DNA of 64,000 nt, taken from positions 2,361,001 through 2,425,000 of the forward strand of contig PYIU01000005.1 of assembly GCA_003415625.1 (NCBI GenBank), read 5' to 3'. Below are positions 23,201 to 36,307 of the stretch, piece after piece. Position 1 is the first letter of the stretch. The number at the start of each line of letters is the position of its first letter. Made by a program: the position numbers and the translations under genes. The DNA is from Aquanectria penicillioides. Its lineage: Eukaryota > Ascomycota > Sordariomycetes > Hypocreales > Nectriaceae. The notes under the pieces are model-generated. The model saw nothing but the letters and a program-made list of their open reading frames with translations. It had not been told where the DNA came from and did not search any database.

Positions 23201-24997
23201 CACTTACTTGCCGACGTCAGTCAAACACTTAGTACGCGCAAGCCACCTCGCCACACCTATCTCGTGGCTTGACCACGTAACGTAGCCTTGTGGCGATGCC
23301 ATGCACCTCACCACGAACTCGAAAGAACACGCGGCGATATCCGCCTTGGCTCTATCGCATCATTGTTGGTATGAGATCCATCCTCTGCAGAATGCATTGG
23401 GAAAGTCGTGATTGAGTCAACCGCCGCCGTCGTAAAGTCACCCCTCACGCCCTCAATTATGACAAGGGCGAGCATCGAAGCCTTGAAAAACAACTGCCGA
23501 GATGCATGGCTGTATCACCGGACCATTCCCGTCTCACCCAAAAGTCAAAGCAACTTCTAAGACCGTCTTTTCTGCTTTGGTACCAAGGAACAAGGTACTA
23601 CTATCTAGGCCGGACCTAAAGCTCCCCCTCCTGTCCAAAAAAAAATAAATAAAAAAATGACAGGCCTAACAGTCACGTATCACTTCATCCGAGTCTGAGA
23701 GAGTGAAAAACGAATAGTTTCCAACTGCGCCACGCTGGTTTCATCACACGCCTGGGCGTGGGTATCTGTCTATAGGCCTTTCAAATTAGATTACTTCTTG
23801 GTGTTTTGCCTACTAGAGGATGCCACATATGAAATGGTAGGCCGTAGCCAATGAAGAAAGGATTGTCCAAAAAGTAGCCCTACTTTTTTGGCGCCACAGC
23901 CGAATTGTTTCTCAAGTGCCTTGACTTACAATGTCTGGCCTGGCTACGGCAGCTTTATACCACTACCGGACAGCTTCACAGCGAATCTTGCGCATATTGG
24001 ATTTTACCAAATCTCACGAAACGGGCGCACATTATCTCTGCCGCCCGCGTGTCATACAATCGGCCGTTTGTGGAGGAGGTGCCGCAAAGACCCCATTTCA
24101 CTGGCCGACAAGACGCCTCCTCATAGCTACCAAAGGGACTCGCACTGACTTCATTGTTTTCAATATAGCAAGATAGAACGATTATTGGACATGGATGAGT
24201 ATATACGTGGTAGATTTTGACAGGACACTCGCATATTGTACAAAATGCATGCGTGGTCGTATTATTTCACAGCTCCAGTTATCATTTGCCTTGGAGCTGG
24301 GGATTGGTAAGGTATAGAAAAAAAAAGTAGTGTAAAAGAAGAGATTTGGTACCGTTGTTGAGATTGCCCTTGGAAAGACAAAGAAAAATAAAAGTCTCAA
24401 ACACAACCCAGAAAGACCACATTGTGGCACTCAAACTCGAGAAAGGAAAAAGAAACTGAAAAACAAGAAAAAAGTCCCAGAAGATGTCTCCCATCCATTG
24501 CGTAAAGGGTATCCGAAGCCTTTCAATCATCATCGCTCCCGTAGATATCCCTGGTGTCCAACTTCTTCAAGCACGAGGCGTGTCACCAGGACACAATTCG
24601 CCATGCTGGTAAAGAAAGACCTCAGGGTACGTTCCTGTCAGCAAAGAAATATCATCCAACATATCATCAAACAAAATAAAAAACCAGCTCGCTATTTCCT
24701 CGGGTATTGAAGTGAAACAGGAGCAGATCTGAGCCAAAAAAAAAAAAAAAAAGCCAAACCCTCGCCCCCAACAAGCGCTCACAGAGAGCTGTGGTATCTT
24801 TTTTTTTTTAAGAAGAAGAAGAAGGTCATCAAACGCCCAAAGCAAAGAATACCAAAATTTGTATGTGTGATCATGATCCCAGCCTGGTGACAGGTTGGGG
24901 GAGCCTTCGTAAACAAAATACATGTCATAGTCTAGACTTCGAAGTTCGCGTGCCGCAATCCCATCAGATCATCATGGGAAGTAAATAACACAAATGA
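20281..24997. other. 4.7-kb intergenic region, no gene seen
   Basis: Lies between tRNA-Thr and the stop codon of the CP2 factor. Open frames such as 22515-22913 (+), 22613-22951 (-) and 23888-24148 (+) overlap one another on both strands and show no domain. Contains A17 at about 24736-24752 and several short A/T runs near the CP2 gene's 3' end. Confidence 0.5.
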
Positions 24998-27678
24998 TTA
25001 GAAGGTTAGGCGCAAGACAAACCCGCCTGTTACCCTGTCGGAGGATTCTGTGTCAGGAGATCCATCAGTGGAGTCAATGGACATCTCCCATTCCTGTTTC
25101 ACTGATGAAGACTGCTGGATTTCTTCGATCTCCAGCGTGATGTCTTGGCCTTCCTTGAGTTCTCGGACAACATCGTCATCCAGTTCAACTTCAAGGCCAT
25201 TGTGAGTCATGTGGATCGTACGAACCACCTGGGATGGGTCAATCCCCCACTTGGCTGCGATTCTGAGGGTGAGTTCCTTCAGCGTTCGCTGCATTAAGTA
25301 GATGGCCCGATGGTATTCTTTTTGTTCGGGTTCTTGCTGGCTGCGACGCATGATATAGAAGCAAGCAACGGGTTTGGGGCCTCGCTCTACCGGGGGTCGG
25401 TATGACGGGTCGACGCCGAGAGCCTCTATCCACCCACTGAGATTCCCATCATCATCAACCTTGTTGACTTTCATTGGCTGATCCGATTCCTTGCGTGACG
25501 CATCACCAGCAGCAACAGAGTCAAAGTTTTGCCACTGGCCACCGGGGCCCAGAGCGGAGGTCTGCGATGCTAGCGATAGTGAGCTGGGAGATGGGGAAAT
25601 CATGGACCCTGTCATCGAACTGCGCCCGCTCCTGGCCTGCCAGCTCGGGCCATCTCGCCCCTCGGTTTTGGTAAGGGGGGAGGCATCTCCAGGAAGGGAG
25701 ACGGGATGAAGATCAGGATCATCTAGCTCTTCTCCTCTCAGGAAAAGAACGCTGACAGGCCGGGTGCTCGTGAACATATCCTGAAGAGTCTGAAGCTTGA
25801 AGTGTAGGTCCTCTTCCATGGACATGCGACCCCGCCACCACCAGCGGAGCTCGCCGAGGACATTGACCAGGTCCTCTTATGCTTGATTACTTTTCCGGGT
25901 CGCTGCATATCCGTAGTTTTAGAGGCAGCGCTTGAACGCTTTCGCTTGCCAAAATCTTTCATGCCAGTTTCGGCTTGTGCAATCTGTTGTTTCAGCTTGT
26001 CGATGGATTTCTTGACATGAGCCACATCGTTGGATAGTTTCCTTTCGGCTCCGTGATCCCGGAAAAGCTTGACCTTGCAGAAGCAAGTTTCGGGGTTGGC
26101 ATCGGCGGCGGGCATTGTTGGATCGGAGGTTATTGGGTTTGTTTTGGCGCAAAGCCTTACGGGAATACCCTTGACACCCTTGGAATGACTGAAGTCGGTG
26201 GAAAGAAAATTGAACCGGACCGCGATATTGACCTCTGGGGCCCCGTTGATACCAGGCGTCCATGTTACTGAGAATCCATCAAAAGAAGATGACTCAAGCT
26301 CTACACGAGTCTTTTTGTCATCGCCTTCAGCTGGTTGTCCTGTCCCGACGTACTCAACTGCCTGAAGTTTTCCGCCTCTCTGATGTGCTTCGTTGGTGCC
26401 TCGGCCCTCCTTCCAAAGGCCCCAGCACACGCCTGGGCGCGCCCTTTGCTGTTCATCTTCAAATGAAATTCGAACGAAAGTGCGATACCTTGTGCCGGGG
26501 ACGACCGGGAGCGTTCCGTTTGTATCGGTAATGGAAAGCGAGTACGCCTGTCCCTTGTTGAGATAGGTAACGGGAATTTCGTCAGCGTGCTTGATCATGG
26601 CAGTCGGCGCATTCAAAGTCGCATGAAAACGGAACTTTTCAGCAGAGGCAGGTAGAGGATGAGACACCTGGACGTCGGGAAACTGGCGTGTTGGAAGCCC
26701 ACCAATTTGTGGTGGGTTCTGAAACGCGGGATCCATTGACTGCATTGGGTCTTCTGGAGCCTCTGGTTCCAGTTGTGCATTGTCCTGATCCATAGTCTCG
26801 TATCCTGTGTCTTGGTGAACAAAAGTAGACGGCGCGAACGCCGCCTGGGGTGGAGTTGCTTGAATGAATGGGTTAAAGTTGTGGAATTGATGAGCCTGTA
26901 GAGATTGAAACCCAGTCAGGTCCATTACCCCGGCTCCTGTGCCGGGCTGAATACCATCTCCTGAGGTTGGCATGGACAAGGGAGTTCCAAGGCCCATTCC
27001 CAAGCTGAGTGTTGGGGTATGGAGATCTCCAGCTTGAGGGTGGAACAAAGTGTTGGTGCCACCTGGTGTTGGCGTGTAGTATCCAGGAGGAGCATTTGCG
27101 AAGTTGGCAAAGGATAGCGAATTGGGGTCTAATAGAGATGGAGTGAATCTCCATGGCTCATTCGTAGCCCGAGGAGTCGGGTCTTGGTCGCGGAATAATT
27201 CATGGGTAATGCTTTGTGATCTGCGCGGGACATTAAGTCAGTTAATCTGTTTGAGAGAAGGGCGACGTGTCGTGAAGGGTAGATTGCTGATCGTAGTATC
27301 GCTCATGATACCCCGCGATTCAGAACTGAAGTGCCTTTAAAAGCATTGTACAGAAATTGAAGATCAGGAATATGACATACCTCCCAGGATGTGGTGGCGC
27401 GTGAATGATGTGATTCTCTGTTGTAGTGGTTTGTGATATCGCTGGGGTGGTGGTTGAAGTGCTGACTGCAGCGACCTCGGGAAACTGCTGTCGGAAGTTG
27501 GCAAGCAGGTCGTCCCCAGGCTTCGCTGAACTTGTTCTGTAGAGTGGTTAACACTGTTATTACTTGATAAAAGGCGAGCTGAACAAGGAGCGCAACCATG
27601 CCCACTCTGGATATTTCTGGATGCGCTCGCCGCTGCAAGCTGTTTCATGGTACAGCTGTCGTACCTTTGTCGGAACAT
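24998..27678 (-). CDS. CP2/grainyhead-type transcription factor, apparent one-base frameshift
   Basis: Nuclear sequence-specific factor of the CP2/grainyhead family; fungal members act in conidial separation and cell-wall remodelling (family knowledge). Exons: 27678-27665 (14 nt, MFRQ plus AG), 27536-27381 and 27220-24998. The joined start reads MFRQRTSSAKPGDDLLANFR. A Pro/Gln-rich region precedes the CP2 domain at about 250-450 (EKFRFHATLNAPTAMIKHAD, GVCWGLWKEGRGTNEAHQRG, SVTWTPG). Basic RKRSSAAS and KVIKHKRTW follow. At the C4 run 25830-25833 the frame must shift by one base to continue into RMSMEEDLHFKLQTLQDMFT and the C-terminal ubiquitin-like region ending VLRLTF. With that base, exon sum is 2394 nt, 797 residues. 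A normal intron there was not found. Confidence 0.88.
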
Positions 27679-30600
27679 GTTGATATTGGGTAAGCTGCGC
27701 TGCCCCGAGCCAGCAACTGCACCTGACAATTCTTGTGTAGAAGAGCAGAATGTTATTATTTAATAATGGCGATTCGTGGTTTCGCAACCTTGCGACGATG
27801 ACGACGACGATGCGGTTCTTGTTCGATGGGTTATCGAAGGGCTTGCGTTCTTGGTGCTCATGAATTGCTGAAAGAGAGCGGAGACAGTCTTGGATGATGA
27901 GTGGAGGCTGCGGCGCGTCGCAAACGAGGGGCAAGGGTGAGAGTGACGAGGGACGAGAGAAAGCGCTTCGCGCGGGATGTCGACGTTTAAAGCGTGAGGT
28001 TATGACGGGTGCCTTATAAGCGAGACTGAGAAAGCGAGTGATGAGACGGGTCGGGGATTTTTTGAGGGACAAGCACAGGTTTAAAAAAAAAAATAAGGAA
28101 AAGTTGAGATAGGTAAGGCTAGGTAGGGAAGTGCTGTAGAAAGGTACTGTAGGGAACATAGACAAAGCACCGAGGTGAGGTAAGGTATGGATGGGTATAT
28201 GGAGGATGTGGTGGGGGGGCTTGTCGTCAGTCTGGAGACGGATGGGATTGAATGGAGCACTAGTGGAGGTGGTCCAAGCCCGGGGGGCGCGTGGAGGCGG
28301 TGTCGTGGATCGAGGTTTTGCAGGCGTGTGAGAGATGGTAAGGAAGTCGTGAGAATATCGTGTCAAGGATGTGTGCTGTTGGTGTGTGTGGGTGCGACGC
28401 GGGCATGCGGGATCGTCCGTATGGTTGTTGTGGACGTATCCATACGCTCGACTGACTGTCCACCAACAAATCGGTTTTGTTGTGCCTTGGCAGATGTGTA
28501 GATGAGAGCTGGTCTGAAATTCCCAAGAGGGCGAGAAGCGTTAGGCTTGGTTGACTTTTAGTTTGCGTGGCTTGTGAGAGTCCCAAACGATGGGGCCGTT
28601 GATGGAGATGGGACGGGCGACAGTTGAGCCACACCACCGTGTACAACAATAAGTAGTGCGTGTTGTGCAGGAGACGTGCCGTCCATAGGTCAACGATAGA
28701 GATAGATATGGACAGTGGAGAGAACTTTCTGTCGGGCCAAAACGACGGTTGAGGGCGGAACTTTTGGGGGGGGGGGTGACAACAATAAGAAGCGTGATAA
28801 TGGCTCACTGGTAGTGCTGTGGGTAGTGAGAGCTTAGGGATGTCATCGCGTCTGTGTAATCACGGACGTAATAGCTTGATGGGATGGTATGGGATGGTAT
28901 GGCTCTGGCCTGGAGTTTGGTGGTTGGTGGTAATATTATGGGAGTAGTATAGGGCGTAGGGGTGAGGAGCAAGGCGGCATTTACAAACGCGACGATACCA
29001 GAGCCAAGATTTGGAAGTTTCATCCGCCGTCGGCCTAGCCTAGCAGCTGTTGACGACACCCAGGAAGCGACGATTGGGATGGGGATGGGGATGGGATGGA
29101 ATGGACTGTTGCTTCAACATCGAAGCAGTACCTACCATCATTGGCCCCGGCAAGCTGGTCAAGTTGGAGCGTGATTGACATGGGGTCACGAAGCAGGGGG
29201 CCCTGGTCATTCTCGGCGTCTTTGGAAATCCCTGTCAGTTGAAGTTGAGGACGAGTGGAGAGTGGAGAGAGAGGAGAGAGAAAGCCCGTCAATATCGAAA
29301 TTGTTAGTGCAAGACAAGATGGATCCCGGTCGTTCACCTCCAGCAGTTACAATGACGCCCCCCCCCCTTGTCTTTTCCTTCTGCTTTGGCTCTGTGCTCT
29401 TTCCCAAGCTGCATCGTTCGAAGCCCGTGGGACAGAAAGCCCCCCTCCCTAACGGGCTTACCTGAGGGTCCCAAAGCAGGCAGGCATGATGTAGGTTGGC
29501 TGGGTGTAGGAAAGGGCAGCACTCCAATATTGCAGTGAGGTACCTGGATACATTTCACTGAGGTCTGTCAGGTGTTCTCATGGGATGCCAGCACACCACA
29601 AAGGTACCCTCCCTCCCAATGTCGGCGTGTGTATTATATACCTACCTCTGACTTGCCTACCATTTTCTAGCGTTTGGGGATTCTGACGTAGAGCACCTGC
29701 ACAGCGCCTGCGATGCAGCTTACACCACGGCCGGCGCTGAGTCGTACCCACTGGGCCACTGTGCTGCGAGTGCAACTCACCCAACTTTCCACTCCCCTGC
29801 CGCTTCTAGTGGCTTCCCCAGCCCAAAACTATCGTTGCCAGAGATGCCAGGACGCCCCAGCTCCAATTCCTACAGCGGTCACCCTTACGCAGGAACGCCA
29901 TCTGTCCATCCAACGTCGTGGGAGGTGGAGGCGAACCCACCACGATTCACTAGCTGGATCGGATCTTTCCCGCGTCATCGGCTCTCCAGCCCAACTGGCC
30001 GCTGCCGTCATCGGGCGTCCGTCGGACGACCTAGTCAAGGCCAAAACCCACTGCGCGCATCTCGACGCTCTTGCCCCGGCGGCTACTGTTGGTGTTGGTA
30101 CTGGTGCTGCCGCTGCTGTTGTATCTCGCAGACGGGCCGGAGGGTTTGGTCCTTTGATGGAAGGGTGCAAATTATGCCTGTCAACTAGGTACCTACAGAG
30201 TGCAGACTTCCCCCTCACAGCCATGGAAGGCTACCCACCAATGGTCATGCCCTGTTCGACCAGTTCTTCACCATGGCGGCATACCTGTCTCTCGCTTCCT
30301 GCTTCGATTATCCCGCCACAAATGAGGCTCGACTAATAATGAATCGCAAGGCTTGTGGTCTCGAGTGAGCTTGGCGGCATAATGGGATGGGAACGACCGC
30401 CCGTCTCCTCTGTACTACCTGAGTGCCCAGGGCCAGTTTCTCTCCAAGCCTTCCCCTTTGGGACCAGCCACCTGACTAGGGCCAGGGTGACATCTCATGG
30501 CGAGACTTTAGCCGTCAGTGGCCTTGTCTTGTCGTCGTTGGACTGGGCGTCTCCATGACCCTCCTCCAGCGAGGCATTCGACACTGCTACTACACTCTGG

Positions 30601-33600
30601 TGTGGATGATGGATGCAGTAGTGCTCCGTACACACTGGACGCACAGCAAACGACCCACGCCACTCCAACTCGGTTCCATCCCTGAGGTCCGAAAGAAGAG
30701 CCACCCCGAAAGTCCTAGTTACGACACAAGAAGGGTGCCATGTAACTATCCCCAGGCCGATATCATTTCCGTGTGGCTGTGCAAATTGGCATCGCTTCCC
30801 TTCCATTGCATTCACCAACTGTCACCTTCAGCGGATGATTCTTGGAACCACACAACTCGCCTCCTGTTGTCAAAAGTCGAAGCCGTCACTATCAGACCAT
30901 CTTTCGCGCCGCTTTACCTCATCCAGTCTGGCCCAATTCCCCTTGAAGACACACATAGCAAGGACTACAAGCAGCACCCACCCGCTGGCTCAAGAGCCCC
31001 ACGCTTGTTGAACGCCACACCATCCACCGCCCCTTAGTTCCGGCAAGGTAGATGCTGCACTCTGCTGTTTATCTTCAGCGCTTACACCACACAGAGCATG
31101 GCCAGGTGCTGCTTTGAATGCGCACGCCATCCTTGGGGGGACGAATGTGGCCCCAGTACCCCCCACCCCCCTTCCCAAGACCCGTTGCTGCCCTGAGCCA
31201 AGTCCTTGTCAACGGTGATACATACTTCAATAGCACTAGATCAAATGTTCAATGGAATTTGGGGAGCCCATGGGCATGTTTTCTTGAGGGCGCTGGGACA
31301 AGTACATTAAGTGACGAAGCCACATTTTTTAATTGTAGTGCCCACTAACGGAGCACGGACCAATTCTCTGTCTCACCCCACCACACCCAGCTTAATGCCC
31401 CCGTCGTCGATCTTTACTTGATCGACGACTCTCACTTATTTTTATCATGCAAATACTCCGTACTTAAGCCATAAATCCATATCAGTGGACGTTTTATTGT
31501 GCCAGTAACCTATATTGAGTATCAAACGTCCACTTTCGCTCGTCATGGTCGAATGCTTCTGTGATTTGGCCACTGGTGGCCAAGGGACAATATATGTGCG
31601 TGTGCCCATGCCCCCAAGCGGCAGCCTCTCCCGGACGATCCAACCCTATTCGGGAATCCGACCGTCCAGCATGAGGTTTTGCTGTTCAATAGAGATGGGT
31701 CAACCGCCTAAATGGCATTGACCCCAGAAAAACTCAGCCATTAGCGCGCAGTGGTCAATCGTTCGACATGGCATCCATTGGGGAGGGAAAAAAACGACGC
31801 CCAGGACTGGACATTAGCGAACGAATAGGTGTGTAGACGGGCCATTCGCCCCCTTGACATTTGCTGGGAATATACCGCCAGCTGACTCCAGCATCGCCTA
31901 GATTTTGACTCCCTGACTGAAATACCTTTATTCTTTTTCTTTTCTTTTCGGCCTTGGCCACACAGACGCAGCCTCAAATAAGGAAGTATTTGGCGCAGCC
32001 ACATTGATAGGGTCGTCCCCCAACCAAATGCAACCTACAGCATCCAGTAGTCAATACAACGTGTGCTAGATATCAGTGAACGGGCGCTTGGCATGTCATT
32101 CTCTGCGCCGTCAAGGGGGAAATGGCGGGACCTTTCCACTCCGAGATTCATGTCCGTGAATAAGACGCTGTGAATGCTAGCTTGATGTCATTCCGGCACG
32201 GGCACTCCCACATTCCAGGGCCAACCCTGTCCAACTCTACCCGAAGTCACTTTAGGGAGCATCCCCCAACCCCAGTCGGATCCTAACGCATAGTACCTAA
32301 GGAGTGTATCCGTAAGCAAGACAATATGTATGGCTTGCTCGGCCGGGAGTCAGGGTTGTATCAAAAGAAAGAAGCTATGGTCAGTGGGAAGTGCCGCCAC
32401 AAGGCTTGTGCATGAGCCGTCCACTCTCTCAAGCGCGGAATGCGTAATTGTCATTTGTCGGGCGCAGCATGTGCACTCACGGGGGGCTTTCAACCGGAAG
32501 CCAGGGATCCTCGTGGGCTGGCTTACGACGGTGCCCCTCTCCCCAGAGCGTGGTCGCATAATTCCGGTCAATTCACTGGTCCTGTTGGGATGGCGGCATC
32601 TACGTCATTTCCCAGATGCTAGGTTCTGGGACCCCACACCAGAAGAAAAGCGAAAGAAGAAAAAAAAATTGCGTGTTTCCGTCTGCCCGCTGACACTCCA
32701 CAATCTGGTTTGAGGGAATTGACCCTATCTGACCTCAAGACGAGGGTCGTCCAATTCAGATGATGATCTTCCCTAATCAGGATCTCATCAACAACAGCCA
32801 AGGGTTTGAGGGTTCTTTACGAGGTATGCCTCTGACGGCGGCGGTGGCGGTTGGCAGGCCTCTTTAGGTGTGCAGTGATTTGCTTGGCTCATGCCCATCA
32901 AGGACTTTGACTTGTTGAAATTCTGCCTTCTTGAGGTTGAAATAGATACCCATTGCCAACAAGAGGGATGGCGTCCGGCGTCTGATATGCACGCAATTGC
33001 TGAGGCGAGCCAGTCTGATGCTTCACACGAAGCCTTCACTGTCGATCAAAGCCTCAGATTTCAAAAGCCACAGACGTCCATCTCTTTCTCCCAAGCTCCG
33101 CCCCGCCTACGCCAGGTGGCTCATGACGGCCTGCAGCATCTGGGAGGAGTGGGGGGGGGGGGGTTGGAGGAGGCAGACTGCGAAACGAGGCGATCCTCAG
33201 GTGCGGTCAATGGATTGTATTTGCCGAGGAACCAAGGGTAACCGGTTGCTGCAAGCCGTTAATAGCAGCATTCAGTTCGCCCTCAACGGGGAATAAGACA
33301 ACCTACGCGGAAGACGGCGCCATGCATGCACGCACAATCGCACGGCCGTCATTACATTGCATTGGACTAACCTGAGGGATGCCGTCAGAGGAGTGGAGTG
33401 GCCAGCCATACCCGGAAACCAATGACGTCATTGTTGCTTTCCATCATCCTTCCCCGTCAATTTACCCACGAGGCTGAAACCTCCGGGGAACCCACCCATG
33501 CTGGGCGTCTCTGCTCAACGTCTCCTTTGGTATAGTATCCGTACATACATCTTGAGATAGCCGACATGGGAGCTCCCACACCCGCGGGGGGGGGGGTTTG

Positions 33601-34245
33601 GAAAAAAAAAATTCAGACTGCGGCGAGCCATTGACAGAGGCAAGGGCTACATCAGGAATAGAGTAGTCAACGTGGCATGCCTTGGCCGCAGCATACAGCA
33701 TCGTGAAACAAAGATGGTTCTCGGTCTCATGTCGATTCGACATTTGAGTCACCGACAGTGGCGTCGCCCTGGGACAAAAGCTCGTCATCCCGTCTGTCGA
33801 TCACTTGCGCTCCCGGAACTCAGGATGGCTGATGTTGGGGTACAACTGTGCAACAGTCACCATGTATGCGGGATACGGTGGTTAGACACTTGAACAATTG
33901 CCTTCTATTAATTCTGTGTTGGCCATATTTCGAACATCCTTGCCAATGAATGAATTGAAGAATACGAGCATTTTCAAAGATGATGCATTTTTCTCGGGAA
34001 ATGAGACGATCACTTCTTTCTCTTACACATACCCTGTGAAAAACTGCCGGGAACACGGCAGTTAGAACGAGATGCCTCCAAGTCTACCTAGCACTGGGAA
34101 CGATGAAAATGTTTATCATTTTGCCATGGTTCCAGAGCTTGGGCGCTCAGTGCAACCCTACGGGATTGACCCTCCACCACTACACCAACACCAACGCACG
34201 TCTTGGTGCACGCCGCTCTTCGGCAGTGCGCATTTTGAATCCCTT

Positions 34246-34283
<38 letters not shown>

Positions 34284-36307
34284 GAGGGGCGATTTCTGTC
34301 GTCTCGTACCATCTAGTTCACGATACCCTAATCAAAAAAAATTTTACACCTCACACTAGCCAACTTTTCTTGCCCGAGCTACTCCGTAGTCGACGTTGGC
34401 AGACAAGGGCATGTCTCCTCCCCATGTCTCACCAGCGGCACGAACGCACACCTGGAAAGATTAGCTGGGTTCTAGAGGCTTGTCATGCCATGCCATGCAC
34501 GCTTTTCTACTTTTAGTTCAGAGATAGGGTATATCCAAGAAACAGATCTCGGCTCCTCTGAAACATAGCTCGTGTTCGAGGTGCACAATTGGCTCCCGCA
34601 GTATCAGCATGCAACCCACGTTCGATCGACTTACACGCAAGCCATGATGGTTTCAACCCATCCAGAGTCTTCTTTTGCCACAGCGAGCCGCTTCAACGAA
34701 TTGCCGGCTTCCACATCTATCACAAGGCTGTTCATTGTCGCCCTGCCACCACAAGTTACAACCGAACCCTCCTTGCTGACCATCCGCGTACGGCAGGTCC
34801 CCCTGGCGCCACCATCATACCAGTGCCAGGACACCAATGGTTGCCCCCGGCCACATGTCACATCTCGTATCAACGAGAAGATCTCATGGTGTTGAGGCTG
34901 TGCTAGATGTAGGTTTTAGGGGTCTTCAGGGTCTTTCCAGAAGCGTCAAGGGCGGGCAAGCCAGCCTCACTGGGGGGCTCTGCCTAACTCGGCACTCCTA
35001 GGGCTGATCTTTACATCATCGAGCATATCCATGCGTAAGGATGTATCCTGCGCGCCACCCATCCAGCTGCCCAACACCGAGTCGCGCAAGAGCGCGTTGC
35101 ATGACGTGAATGTGCAGCGCCCGAGCCCATCCCTCCCGCGTTATCGGGTTCCTAGTAGGTCATAGGTTTGCCAGGGTCGATCCTTGTTTTTTGGAAGGGT
35201 CCTTTTTCGCCCCTTCGGCTGATAGTGATGGCACCTCAACGGCAGGGCGGTAGTAGGGATATCGATATGGTAAAAATTTTTTTTTTTTTTTTTTAGAAAT
35301 GCCATCATCGCCCGAAGAGGGTTGAACGGGGTTGAACCCCCTCGGCGGTGGGTTCTGGGGATGGAAAACGGTGAGCCGGTCCTGTCGGCCGGGACAGTCG
35401 CACTGATCGACACCGGCCTTGCACGAGTTTCTAGGAGCAATGCGACTTTGACGATGGTGAACCGTTGCTCATAAGGCTGGCCTGTCGATATTAAATCTCA
35501 CCTGGACTATTGGCGGCGCAAGGACGAACTGGGAATGACCTCCGCGAGAAGTGACGAAGGTGCATTGGCAACAGCTCGTATTGATGGGTATGCTTATACG
35601 GATAGACAGTCAACTGAACCAAAACCCGACTCAATCCATGCGCAATAACTAACAACTTGGTATTGAGCTCGAATAAACACTAACACACCGGGGGTAAAAT
35701 CTGGAACATGCTCGGCATCTCCGATATTTGGGGAAGATCATGGGCTCAATTGCTACGCAAACAAAAGAAAGTTTCTAAAAAAAAAATGTATCGGCTATAT
35801 GTTGATCGGATCTAAGCGTTTATGACCTATCTCCACAATGGACGTGCAACATGTCGAACCGCGCGGAAATCTTCGTATAGTCTATGAACTACTACTCTGC
35901 TCCACTGGGATATCTGTATGGATCCAAGACAGCTCAGCTTAGATATTGAGTACTGTGTGAAGCTGTAGCGTTACACAACTAGCTGAAAGGAGAGCCTCTA
36001 AGGTTTGTGGGTAGGGGACTGAGACAGGACTCGAAGGGGGCCGGCTGAAGCACTAGGGTCGGGTGCAGCAATGTTGATGGATGAATTCACGGAATAGCTT
36101 TCACCTAGTTGACCAAGGGGGAGATGTGGGAGCTTCTCAACACCACCCACCGCCCTCATGATACAATTCCCCAAGCCGATTGTAATCACTGGAACCTGAT
36201 TGCTTTCATTCCGGCTAACCATCATGTCCACATTGACAATTCATGTGCTCGACATTATCATTCGGCTCGCAAACAGGCGTTTTCGCCGCTATCCTTCCTT
36301 GAGTTAT
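27679..36307. other. 8.6-kb gene-free region upstream of the CP2 factor
   Basis: No recognisable gene. The first 1-1.5 kb is pyrimidine/purine-biased and probably the long leader and promoter of the CP2 gene. Short tandem GGGATGGTAT and GGGATG arrays occur near 28880-28902 and 29080-29100. The largest open frames (29713-30336 + and 29829-30224 -) overlap antiparallel and lack domains. Other marks: T36 at 34247-34282, T18 at about 35277-35294, TAGGTACCTA at 30186-30195, and TACTCCGTA at 31454-31462 and 34380-34388. Confidence 0.5.
34247..34282. repeat. Homopolymer T36 run
   Basis: Uninterrupted T run of about 36 nt, the longest in the window. No flanking element recognised; length uncertain. 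Confidence 0.85.

Noticed and set aside
27560..28366. 268-codon minus-strand open frame upstream of the CP2 factor
   Set aside because: Translation is low-complexity leader sequence and runs through the CP2 first exon in another frame.
29713..30336. 207-codon plus-strand open frame in the gene-free region
   Set aside because: Antiparallel open frames overlap it, no domain or start context, composition not protein-like.
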